DNA of 64,000 bases from Catonella massiliensis (GCF_016651435.1 NZ_JAEPRJ010000001.1:682001-746000), one strand, 5' to 3'. Shown: positions 16,676 through 23,782, numbered from the stretch's first letter. Translations and numbers: made by a program. Notes: generated by a model from the sequence alone, not told the origin.

Positions 16676-17951
16676 AACAATGAATACTATGGCGCTCCCG
16701 GTATTAGCCGGTTCGTTTGGACAAATGATATTTAGTGTTGCCGACCAAGCAATAATAGGAAGACTATCTGTAGAAGGCTTTGCAGCAGTTGGTGTAGTGG
16801 CTAATTTGATTTATTTACTTACGGGAACATTAGGAGCACTATCTGTAGCTTTTGTAATTATTTTTGGGAAAGCCATAGGTAGTGCAGATAATATTAAACA
16901 AAGTAGAATTTTTTCGACTGCTTTTAGTCTTGCGTTAATTATAGGAGTTGGCTTTGGTATTATTTCGATAGTATTTGGAGGTTGGTTTTTAAGAGAATTC
17001 TATGGGTTGAAAGGACAAGTGCATGAATATGCTTATGATTACTTAGCGATAGCGGGTTGGGGATTAGGGCTAAACATGCTTATATTCTTATTCTCATCAT
17101 ATTTTAAAAATTTGAAAAAAACGAATATAAGCCTTATAGCAAATCTAATTTCTTTAACAGTAAATTTTATAATTGATTATATACTCGTTTTTGGTAAATT
17201 TGGAATGCCAAGGTTGGGAGTGAAGGGAGCTGCAATTGGAACTATTGTAGGGCTTGCTTTGAATGTACTAATATTTATTTTCTTTTTCAAAAGGCATAAG
17301 ACAGTTAATTTCAGATTTATGATAAAACTAAATGAAATAAAGGAAATGATGAAATTATATTTTCCTATTATGGGACAGGATTTTGTTGAGTCTACTCTGT
17401 TTGTTATGCTTATCACAGCAATCGTAACAAGATTGGATACATATTCTATTGCTGTATACAATTTACTTGAAGTAGTCTCTTCAGTTATCATACTCCCTGC
17501 ATATTCTTATGGTGGAGTCGCAATGGCTTTGGTATCGCAAAATTTTAAAAATCAATCAAATACTGAATTAAATCAATATCCAAAGACAGCGGTCATGTGT
17601 AGTTTATTCATTATTTTAACTTTGACAGGAATTATTTTTATTTTTCCAGATATACTTGGGATTATTACTGATGATTCTAAATTATTGACTGAAGCGTATG
17701 GGATATGTATCTTTGCATTATTAATTCAGTTAATTAATGCAGTAAGCCAGGTTTACAAATACACTTTACAAAGTATAGGGTATGAAACTTGGATTTTAAA
17801 ATACTCTACCATAATATCCTTATTATCCTGTATAGTGATTTATTTTGCAATATCCGTATTTGAACTAGGGCTGGTTGGGTTGTACATAGGAATGGGGTTG
17901 ATGTACTTTATGCTGGCTGCGGGATATACTGGTAAAACAATAATGGGATGA
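16653..17951 (+). CDS. MATE family efflux transporter, probable RiPP exporter
   Basis: 432 residues with about 12 hydrophobic helices in two homologous halves. The start MNTMALPVLAGSFGQMIFSVADQAIIGRL is split here as MALPVLAGSFGQ followed by VADQAIIGRL, the family's helix-1 signature, and KYTLQSIGYETW is a typical loop in the second half. MATE transporters export substrates by Na+ or H+ antiport. Position as the last gene of the RiPP operon, with a 23-bp overlap to the PqqD-like gene and its own GAGGAGAT site, indicates that it exports the finished peptide. An ABC transporter with peptidase domain is the usual choice in RiPP loci, so a MATE implies separate leader cleavage or a very small product. 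No peptidase is present in the operon. Confidence 0.9.
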   Translation: MPDKEIIKTMNTMALPVLAGSFGQMIFSVADQAIIGRLSVEGFAAVGVVANLIYLLTGTLGALSVAFVIIFGKAIGSADNIKQSRIFSTAFSLALIIGVGFGIISIVFGGWFLREFYGLKGQVHEYAYDYLAIAGWGLGLNMLIFLFSSYFKNLKKTNISLIANLISLTVNFIIDYILVFGKFGMPRLGVKGAAIGTIVGLALNVLIFIFFFKRHKTVNFRFMIKLNEIKEMMKLYFPIMGQDFVESTLFVMLITAIVTRLDTYSIAVYNLLEVVSSVIILPAYSYGGVAMALVSQNFKNQSNTELNQYPKTAVMCSLFIILTLTGIIFIFPDILGIITDDSKLLTEAYGICIFALLIQLINAVSQVYKYTLQSIGYETWILKYSTIISLLSCIVIYFAISVFELGLVGLYIGMGLMYFMLAAGYTGKTIMG

Positions 17952-17992
17952 ACAAAATGTTGCCAGATTCCATAGTAAGCGAAAAAATACCA

Positions 17993-18069
17993 CAAAAAAT
18001 ACAAGTGAAAATGAAAAAACATGTTTATGATAGCTTTTTTGGTGAAATTTCTTACAACCAAAAAATAAA
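17993..18069 (+). pseudogene. Deletion scar: fused ends of a papain-like gene and a small membrane gene
   Basis: Bases 17993-18020 match 28 bp inside the papain-like gene of the second unit (around 21775-21803), and 18025-18069 match the last part of the 64-residue membrane protein gene (around 22108-22152), joined directly. It shows that this unit once contained the same two genes and lost all but their ends. Nothing here can be translated into a useful product. Confidence 0.8.
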
Positions 18070-18097
18070 AAACGCTATAGTCAAGATTATAGTTAAA

Positions 18098-18148
18098 ACC
18101 ATACCCGAAGTGGACAAATAACGTCCACTTTCGGTATGGTATTTTTTT
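18098..18148. repeat. Hairpin repeat, copy 2, with terminator-like T-run
   Basis: ACCATACCCGAAGTGGAC (18098-18115) faces GTCCACTTTCGGTATGGT (18123-18140), imperfect only at two central positions, followed by seven T. It closes the RiPP cargo and likely terminates its transcript. The downstream sequence matches that after copy 4 (22180-22222) for about 85 bp. Confidence 0.8.
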
Positions 18149-18194
18149 AATTGTTTGGTATACTTTAGTTAAAGCGGTTTTGCGCCTTTTTCAG

Positions 18195-18229
18195 AAAGGA
18201 GGCAGAGCCGGTAGAGCAACTCTATCGGC
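18195..18229 (+). promoter_or_regulatory. Shine-Dalgarno plus hairpin ahead of the lipoprotein gene
   Basis: AAAGGAGG (18195-18202) is followed by a 10-bp stem GCCGGTAGAG/CTCTATCGGC with a CAA loop (18207-18229). The GTG start at 18241 lies 38 nt after the site, too far unless the hairpin is folded, when spacing falls to roughly 15 nt. The same site and hairpin occur at 22276-22311 after hairpin copy 4. Confidence 0.45.
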
Positions 18230-18240
18230 TTAAAATTATT

Positions 18241-19281
18241 GTGAAAAAAATATTGTTTTGTTGTATATTATCCATTAGTTGTTTTTTGATATCGTGTAAC
18301 ACAGGGAATTCTGACACCAAATATGATTCTACTATAGGGATTGTACATACTTCACAGCAAATGTATAAGAGTAGGATTGATTGGTATAATGATGAACTAG
18401 AGCTGCTTGGTTCTAGTAAATTGACATATGCAGGGTTAGGTTCTCACTTTTATAAACCTTTAACTGTTGATAACGAGGTGTATATGATACCTCAGGGATT
18501 GGGAAATAATAAAAGTACTTAAAAGGTTATTAGCCTAAATAAGAATACTTTTGAGATTTCGGAATATCCTTTCAGCAATATTGCTCTTAATCATATGGCT
18601 GTTATAAATAAATATGTATATGCAGTTAATACTATGAATGGGTCGAGCTATATAGAAAGGTATGATAAAGAGTACCACAAAAATATAATTAAAGAATATA
18701 AAGAAACTTATATTTATGGGATTTTTCCAATGAGTGAAAAACTTTTGGCTTTTTCGATAACAGCTGATGAAAGTTCAGACAGCTGTATACTTAGAGTTAT
18801 GGATAAAGATTTGAATATAGTTAAAGAAATTTCTTTGACTAAATACGGTAGAACTACTGAAATGTATTGTGAGGACGGTAGTTATATGTATTTTACAATG
18901 CAGATAAGTACTGATGATAAGCCAATTTCTAAAATATTGTCAATAGATAAAAGGAATTATGACATTAAAGTTATAGATATTCAGGCGGAGCAACCTTCAG
19001 ATATATTTAAGTATGAAGATAAATTTTTGATTACTAACTATGATCCTGTTGAAGTAAAAGGCACTAAGGTTAGTGTGATAGATGAAGAAGGACGGCTTTA
19101 TAAGGATATCGAACTTAATAATGAGTTGTCTCTTACACAGCTTTATGGTGAATACTTGGTTGTTGCAAACCTACAAAAGCTCAGCTTATACGATATAAAC
19201 ACGTTTGAACTTAAAAGGGAAGTTAAGCTTGATATTGATTCGGAGTCGTATGTATCGGCAATTATAATTAGGGGGAATTGA
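18241..19281 (+). pseudogene. Secreted lipoprotein gene broken by one in-frame stop
   Basis: Translation from the GTG gives a lipoprotein signal (MKKILFCCILSISCFLISC, lipobox LISC) and then a polar chain, but TAA at 18520-18522 ends it at residue 93. The same frame stays open to 19281, giving 346 codons in all. The downstream part has repeated short blades (LRVMDKDLNIVKEISL, ILSIDKRNYDIKVIDI, VSVIDEEGRLYKDIEL, LSLYDINTFELKREVKL) that look like a beta-propeller. The intact form would be a membrane-tethered extracellular protein. In the second unit this gene has been deleted. An ATG at 18595 could restart translation but would lack the signal peptide. I do not recognise a named family. Confidence 0.78.
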
Positions 19282-19311
19282 TTAAAACACTATATAAAAG
19301 AGGTTTACACT

Positions 19312-19487
19312 ATGGATAAAAAAAGAAATGCATTTGGTATAGGATTGGTTATTTTGATGGTGGTTTTTACGGTTGTCAATTTCATAATAAGCAGGAACTA
19401 TATCGGGGGGATAAATTCAACTAAAGAAGCTGAAACTAATGTAACACAGTCTTCTATGTTAGCAAAACAGTCTTCAAGTTCGTCCTC
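19312..19487 (+). pseudogene. Truncated copy of the membrane-anchored protein encoded at 22365
   Basis: The first 58 codons (MDKKRNAFGIGLVILMVVFT..., then a Ser-rich stretch ending KQSSSSSS) match the intact gene at 22365-23021 at about 80 percent. Identity stops after CGTCCTC at 19487, where IS1380-like sequence begins. The frame runs on into the IS for ten unrelated codons. The anchor helix remains but the extracellular domain is gone. Confidence 0.85.
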
Positions 19488-20195
19488 TCGGTTATTTCAT
19501 AACCTGCACGAAGGGTAAAGTTTTTCTCAAACCGTTTACTTGACACCTCTTTCCAGTCACTTCCAATGTAAACAGTTTTCCCTTCTCTAGGGGTTGTTAT
19601 ATCCTTACAGTACGTTTTTGCCATTTGAAACCATTCTTCCCTGCTTTCCTTCCGCAGATTCCTTTTGATAATAAAGTAGCATCCGTTCTCTATTAGAACG
19701 GCTACATTATCAATAGAATCATTACCTGAGTCAAGCCTTACCAAAAGAGGTTTATCAGTAAGCTTCTTACACAGGTTTATTGTCTCGAGAAGGAATTCCA
19801 CTGTACCGTTTTGACAGTGCTGTTTTCCTTCACGGAGTTCAAAATTCACTGCATAGCCTTCGGTATCAATGTATGCCATCATTGGTGCATAGCCGTCAAA
19901 GCCCTTATAGGTTCCCCATCACCCTGCTTTGAAGTCTTTGAATTGTCCATAGGCGTAACATCAATGTCCACGGGTACCATGCCGTCAGGAAGTGTACCAG
20001 GATGATATCTCCATTATTAATCTGGTGCTGGGAGTGGTTCTTAGCCACATCCATGTGGTTAAGTTTTTTGGTGAAATTGCTTTTGCCAAGCAGTGCTCCC
20101 ACAATAGCAAGGCCACTAGCCGGAATGATTCGCTCATTTGTATATTTGACAATTATGTTACTGTTTTCAAGTGTAATGTGATGGTTATAATTCAT
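19488..20195 (-). pseudogene. IS1380-family transposase, frameshifted and 3'-truncated
   Basis: The start at 20195 has AGGAGAAA upstream and begins MNYNHHITLENSNI, followed by RIIPASGLAIVGALLG. A frame change near 19985 leads to VDIDVTPMDNSKT, and another near 19890 to GFDGYAPMMAYIDTEGYAVN, FELREGKQHCQNGT and LLVRLDSGNDS, the characteristic order of IS1380 transposases (DDE nuclease core). The chain ends after ITER at the truncation. Full-length members are about 430-470 residues; some 230 codons remain. Non-functional. Confidence 0.85.
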
Positions 20196-20349
20196 GATAT
20201 TTTTCTCCTGAAGCCATTGATTTACAGGACTATTGTATCTTAATATGGCTTCACCTAACAGGTGAATTGTAATAAAATATAGAACTTTTAATAAGCCACG
20301 GTATAGTGGGCATTTTCGTGAAAGTTAGACTTTTAACTTCACGGATTCA
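19488..20349 (-). mobile_element. IS1380-family insertion sequence remnant
   Basis: Sequence unlike either flanking unit lies between the truncated gene at 19312 and the truncated regulator copy at 20350. It encodes pieces of an IS1380-type DDE transposase on the minus strand. The end near 20349 reads, on the minus strand, CCCTGAATCCGTGAAGTTAA, a plausible terminal repeat; the other end is lost inside the transposase gene, so the element is 3'-truncated and cannot move itself. Confidence 0.8.
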
Positions 20350-20683
20350 GGGTAAAGTTAATATGAAATATCGTTATATACCTTTGGCTTTGCTTTATGT
20401 TACCTTATGCTCAGCTTATGAAGAAACAAATCGTTTTGAAAAGACGATACAGTATGCAGATATGACAATTGAGTATTCTATCAGCTCACTGAGGGGAGAT
20501 TTTTTAGTATTTTTGTTGGAAGAAAAAACTTATACCTTAGATAGAATGACTGGGGATAACTCGGAGAGTAAGTCAAAGTACATTCAGAGCTATAGAATTA
20601 GATGTTTGATGAAGGCCAGTGAAAGACAAAAAGCCCCATTAAGGAGGGCTTTTCAAAAGTGGTACGGAGAGGAGCTACATTGA
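20350..20683 (+). pseudogene. 3' fragment of a second copy of the double-HTH regulator
   Basis: From GTAAAGTTAATATG at 20350 the sequence follows the regulator gene from 14362 to its stop with about 93 percent identity, giving the last 110 residues (VNMKYRYIPLALLYVTL to WYGEELH). The 5' part, including both HTH domains, is replaced by the IS1380 remnant. The frame has stayed open, so truncation is recent or the fragment is translated by chance; an ATG at 20361 could start it, but no ribosome binding site is evident. Confidence 0.88.
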
Positions 20684-20854
20684 AAATATCAAAATATGGT
20701 TATATATTGTAATATAATCATCAGTATTTTCGATGGTACAGATGTGTGAAATAGCTGTTGAGTGAAGATTATCTGGTATTTTAGAAGAAAATAGTAAAAC
20801 GATAGTCACAAGCTAGGTAGCCATAATAATTGTATTTTGATATATCTTTTTCAT
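20675..20854 (-). pseudogene. Decayed copy of the 55-residue peptide gene (in-frame TAG)
   Basis: On the minus strand ATG at 20854 starts MKKIYQNTIIMAT, then TAG, then the same frame continues LVTIVLLFSS and later ICTIENTDDYITIY to a stop at 20675. This lines up with MNKKIIYSVLVSTMLITLVTLFSS and VCTIENTDKPICIY of the intact gene at 14694-14861. The ribosome binding site has also decayed (TTGGATG instead of AGGAGG). Its end overlaps the regulator fragment by 9 bp. Confidence 0.75.
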
Positions 20855-20904
20855 AAGTACATCCAATAATGCAATAATGAGAATGGTAGCATATTATTAT
20901 AGTT

Positions 20905-20956
20905 AAAACCATACCAAAAGTGGACAGAAAAAAACTTCCACTTTTGGTATGGTTTT
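20905..20956. repeat. Hairpin repeat, copy 3 (20-bp perfect arms)
   Basis: Both arms (20905-20924, 20937-20956) and the 12-nt loop are identical to copy 1. It stands upstream of the second cargo as copy 1 stands upstream of the RiPP cargo. The gap 20855-21134 otherwise holds only the leader of the next gene, including CTGGAAAGGAGG at 21021-21032, a stretch also found before the RiPP precursor. Confidence 0.85.
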
Positions 20957-21134
20957 TATATTCTTAATCTGATAAAATCTACCCAAGTAAGTCGATATTT
21001 ATTACTATGACAAGTTGTTGTCTGGAAAGGAGGTTTCTATGCATAATATTAATCCACAGAGGTATAAGAATGGTGACATTCTATACAAACTTCGGTTAAA
21101 TAACAAAAATAATTTTTCAATTGGAGGTTTATTT

Positions 21135-21944
21135 ATGAAAAGAAGTTTTGCTGTAATTCTATTAACTTCATTATTAACAACAAATATTATTATGGTTAAT
21201 GCACAAACTCGAGATGACGAATTAGAGAAATCTTATAATGAAATTATTGAGTTTTTTGAAAATAGTAATCTACCTGTGAATATTACATATGACACTTTTG
21301 AGGATGAATATTATGGAAACGCATACAGTAATCCAGAAGAATATTTGCATTCTTATAAAGATTTAATTTCGGTAGAGCCTATTGATGAAGAAGATTGTCA
21401 GTTATATAGCTCTCCTGATGAAAAGTGGTATTATAATACCGGAACTAGTTTGCCACAAGTACCTAATTATAGTCGCTATAATTTATTGTCAACGGTTAAA
21501 AAAGGTGATATAATATATGAGGCAAATGGTGGTGGTGGTTTTACAGGTCATATTGCCATAGTTGAGGGGGTGTATTTTAATACTTTTTATGGAGTTAAAT
21601 ACATAAGGCTTATTGAAGCTATACAATCTGGAGTGCGAAGAAGTGTACTTGATGATGAAAGAGTTGCTGATAAAGGAGTCACAATTTTAAGGACAAATGC
21701 TTCTTCAAGAGTAATAAATAAAGCGGTTAATTTTTGCATAAAACAAATTGGAAAGGATTATGCATATGATGCTGCAAAAAATACAAGTGAAAATGAAAAA
21801 ACTTGGTATTGTTCAGAGTTGGTATGGGCTGCATATAAGAAACAAGGGATTGATTTAGAGACTACTGGCTGGCCAAATGAACCAGGGGTAACACCAAGAG
21901 ATATACTAAATGGTAATAACACATCAGTTATAAGCTATAATTAA
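21135..21944 (+). CDS. Secreted papain-fold (NlpC/P60-like, YiiX-type) protein
   Basis: 269 residues from the ATG at 21135, preceded by GGAGG 7 bp away and beginning with a signal peptide (MKRSFAVILLTSLLTTNI to about VNAQT). A second in-frame ATG at 21039 also has a strong site (GGAAAGGAGG) and would add 32 polar residues before the signal. The mature part has the permuted papain order: KKGDIIYEANGGGGFTGHIAIVEG (His), IRLIEAIQSGV, then WYCSELVWAAYKKQGI (Cys), as in YiiX/YaeF-type amidases and peptidases. It probably cleaves peptidoglycan peptides, lipid amides or a peptide outside the cell. It is coupled to a 64-residue membrane protein. The order of motifs is seen; the substrate is not. Confidence 0.82.
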   Translation: MKRSFAVILLTSLLTTNIIMVNAQTRDDELEKSYNEIIEFFENSNLPVNITYDTFEDEYYGNAYSNPEEYLHSYKDLISVEPIDEEDCQLYSSPDEKWYYNTGTSLPQVPNYSRYNLLSTVKKGDIIYEANGGGGFTGHIAIVEGVYFNTFYGVKYIRLIEAIQSGVRRSVLDDERVADKGVTILRTNASSRVINKAVNFCIKQIGKDYAYDAAKNTSENEKTWYCSELVWAAYKKQGIDLETTGWPNEPGVTPRDILNGNNTSVISYN

Positions 21945-21955
21945 GGAGATTAAAA

Positions 21956-22150
21956 TTGAAAAAGAAGAAACTTATGTTTTTCTGTGGTTTTATAATAATG
22001 TTTGTTGTAATGGTTTTTTTTGTGTTAAATGCATTACAGCATCCGGAGCTTAGCTTTGATATACCATTAAATGTGCTTTATCTTTTGTACCTGGCTTATG
22101 TCGTAATTATGATAGTTTTTTTGGTGAAGTTTCTTACAACTAAAAAATAA
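21956..22150 (+). CDS. Small two-helix membrane protein
   Basis: 64 residues, TTG start with AAGGAGAT 7 bp upstream. Two hydrophobic helices (about 6-26 and 38-59) flank a short loop with HPELSFDI; both ends are basic (MKKKKL, KFLTTKK), so both should face the cytoplasm. It lies 11 bp after the secreted papain-fold gene. That pairing fits an immunity or partner protein for the secreted enzyme, by analogy with bacteriocin loci, but no family match is recognised. The same two genes once existed in the first unit (scar at 17993-18069). Confidence 0.7.
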   Translation: MKKKKLMFFCGFIIMFVVMVFFVLNALQHPELSFDIPLNVLYLLYLAYVVIMIVFLVKFLTTKK

Positions 22151-22179
22151 AAAACGCCATAGTCAAGATTATAGTTAAA

Positions 22180-22230
22180 ACCATATCAGAAGTGGACAAA
22201 TAACTTCCACTTTTGGTATGGTATTTTTTT
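22180..22230. repeat. Hairpin repeat, copy 4, with terminator-like T-run
   Basis: ACCATATCAGAAGTGGA (22180-22196) faces TCCACTTTTGGTATGGT (22206-22222) with G-T wobbles, then a run of seven T. It closes the papain-fold cargo. After it come TATACT (22242-22247), a GGCG/CGCC mini-hairpin with T-run (22256-22274) and the ribosome-site hairpin also seen after copy 2. Confidence 0.8.
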
Positions 22231-22364
22231 AAATTGCTTGGTATACTTTAGTTTAGGCGGTTTTGCGCCTTTTTGAGAAAGGAGGCAAAGCCGGTAGAGC
22301 AACTCTATCAGCAATTATAATTAGGGGAAATTGATTAAAACACTATATAAAAGAGGTTTACACT

Positions 22365-23021
22365 ATGGATAAAAAAAGAAAAGTATTTGTTATAGGATTA
22401 GTTGCCCTGATGGTGGTTTTTACAGTTGTCAACTTCATAATAAGCAGGAACTATACCAGGGGGATAAATTCAACCAAAGAAACTGAAACTAATGTATCGC
22501 AGTCTTCTGTGTCATCAAAACAGTCTTTAAGTTCGTCCTCATCAGAAGAAAAAACGATACTGTCATTTGATGAGTATCAGAAGTTTTATGAATATATGGC
22601 TGAGAATCTAAGGCTAAAAGGTTATGAAAAAAAATATGAGACAGGCCACAATTTTCTGCTCTATATTCGAAAGGAATGGACATTTAACTCTCGTGACAGC
22701 CTGATTATGAAGAATTCAGGTACTGTTCCTGACCCAACATTTGAATACATTATATATGAAAACAAAGAAAGCACAAGTCAAATTAGGTTAGGTGTAAGTT
22801 TCAATGAATACTACATTGGAGATAATTTACATTCTTTTTATGCTAAGGATAATGATTTAAGCAAAATCAATAAAAAGCTGGCTGGGCAGGCTGTTGGAGC
22901 AGTAACGTCATACCGCAATTTATTATTCCATGTCCAAGTCAGCCAAGAGGATGAAGCAAAGAATGTGTTAGATGATACCTTAACAGCCATAAGCAAAGAG
23001 ATAATTAAGTATTTTAACTGA
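22365..23021 (+). CDS. Membrane-anchored extracellular protein of unknown function
   Basis: 218 residues. A short basic start MDKKRKV precedes one hydrophobic helix (about 7-25, FVIGLVALMVVFTVVNFII), then a Ser/Thr/Lys-rich linker to about residue 62 and a folded domain (LSFDEYQKFYEYMAENL to the end). The spacing suggests a type II anchored protein with the domain outside. AGAGGTT precedes the ATG. It is the intact partner of the truncated gene at 19312. The upstream sequence GGCAATTATAATTAG is the 3' end of the deleted lipoprotein gene. No family is recognised. Confidence 0.75.
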   Translation: MDKKRKVFVIGLVALMVVFTVVNFIISRNYTRGINSTKETETNVSQSSVSSKQSLSSSSSEEKTILSFDEYQKFYEYMAENLRLKGYEKKYETGHNFLLYIRKEWTFNSRDSLIMKNSGTVPDPTFEYIIYENKESTSQIRLGVSFNEYYIGDNLHSFYAKDNDLSKINKKLAGQAVGAVTSYRNLLFHVQVSQEDEAKNVLDDTLTAISKEIIKYFN

Positions 23022-23081
23022 TCTCAAGTAGCCGGTGATACTACTTCCTTCGACCCGCAGCCACATATTTTAAAAAACCTA

Positions 23082-23110
23082 TTGACATTTCTCCCATAAA
23101 CATTTATAAT
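23082..23110 (+). promoter_or_regulatory. Consensus promoter for tRNA-Met
   Basis: TTGACA (23082-23087) and TATAAT (23105-23110) with a 17-bp spacer, both perfect matches, 37 bp before the tRNA. Confidence 0.9.
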
Positions 23111-23147
23111 ACCCTTGTTGTTTTGAGAGAAGTCTTGAAACTGATAT

Positions 23148-23221
23148 GGCGAAGTAGCTCAGTTGGCTAGAGCACACGGTTCATACCCGTGGTGTCGGGG
23201 GTTCAAGTCCCTCCTTCGCTA
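23148..23221 (+). tRNA. tRNA-Met (CAT anticodon), elongator type
   Basis: 74 nt without encoded CCA. The acceptor stem GGCGAAG pairs with CTTCGCT (one G-U), the D arm is AGCTCAGTTGGCTAGAGC, the anticodon stem-loop is CACGG-TTCATAC-CCGTG, and the T arm is GGGGGTTCAAGTCCCTC. The body resembles elongator tRNA-Met of Firmicutes rather than the initiator; tRNA-Ile with lysidine shares the CAT anticodon and is the only alternative. Confidence 0.93.
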
Positions 23222-23227
23222 TGATAC

Positions 23228-23267
23228 AGGGTGCCTGAGTTACAGCAATGTAGTCAGGTGCTTTTTT
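23228..23267 (+). terminator. Terminator of the tRNA transcript
   Basis: GTGCCTGA...TACA pairs with TGTA.TCAGGTGC around a GCAA loop with a small internal bulge, followed by seven T. Confidence 0.75.
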
Positions 23268-23293
23268 TATAACTAAGAACTGTGGGAGAATGT

Positions 23294-23782
23294 ATGGAAA
23301 GAAGAGATAAGATAAACTATTACCTTGATATAGCAGAAGTGGTATCGCAAAGAAGTACCTGCCTTAGAAGACATTATGGAGCGGTTATTGTAAAGAACGA
23401 TGAAGTTATTGCAACGGGCTATACAGGGGCGCCAAGAGGCAGGAAGAACTGTTCGGACTTGGGCTTTTGTATGCGTGAGAAGCTAAAGGTTCCAAGAGGA
23501 GAGCGCTATGAGCTTTGCCGCAGTGTGCATGCAGAGCAGAATGCCATCATAAGCGCCTCTAGAGAGGAGCTTATTGGCAGCGACATCTACATAGTAGGGA
23601 TTGAGATGCGTGGCGGCGGCTATGTGGAGAATGCCAACAGCTGTGCTATGTGTAAGAGGGTAATCATCAATGCCGGCATAGAAAGAGTCTACATTAGAGA
23701 TGATAAGGACAACTTCAGGGTAATAAGCGTGAATGACTGGATAGAGAATGATGACTCCCTAAGTGGTATGTTTGGCTACTAG
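23294..23782 (+). CDS. dCMP deaminase (ComEB-like)
   Basis: 162 residues from the ATG at 23294 (GGGAG upstream; the in-frame start 12 bp earlier lacks a site). It converts dCMP to dUMP, feeding thymidylate synthesis. Zinc ligands are His in SVHAEQNAI with the catalytic Glu, and two cysteines in NSCAMCKRVIINAG (the PCxxC motif with Ala in place of a common residue). The N-terminal block RSTCLRRHYGAVIVKNDEVIATGYTGAPRG is typical. A further Cys pair (NCSDLGFCMRE) forms the structural zinc site seen in allosteric members. Confidence 0.93.
   Translation: MERRDKINYYLDIAEVVSQRSTCLRRHYGAVIVKNDEVIATGYTGAPRGRKNCSDLGFCMREKLKVPRGERYELCRSVHAEQNAIISASREELIGSDIYIVGIEMRGGGYVENANSCAMCKRVIINAGIERVYIRDDKDNFRVISVNDWIENDDSLSGMFGY

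Noticed and set aside
18520..20815. Two in-frame stops (TAA in the lipoprotein, TAG in the peptide copy) as programmed recoding
   Set aside because: The stops are different codons, lie in two genes that are also damaged in other ways (deleted in the other unit; lost ribosome binding site), and no recoding signal or selenocysteine element is seen. Decay is simpler.
21039..21134. A second short RiPP precursor upstream of the papain-fold gene
   Set aside because: The strong ribosome binding site and ATG at 21039 look similar to those of the RiPP precursor, but the frame has no stop before the signal peptide and no modifying enzyme follows.
14915..22230. The four inverted repeats as a CRISPR array
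   Set aside because: The copies are 1.2 to 3.2 kb apart, have genes between them, and no cas gene is present.
23148..23221. tRNA-Met as integration site of the accessory island
   Set aside because: No repeat of the tRNA 3' end, no integrase and no att-like sequence were seen at the other side of the island near 12721-12869.
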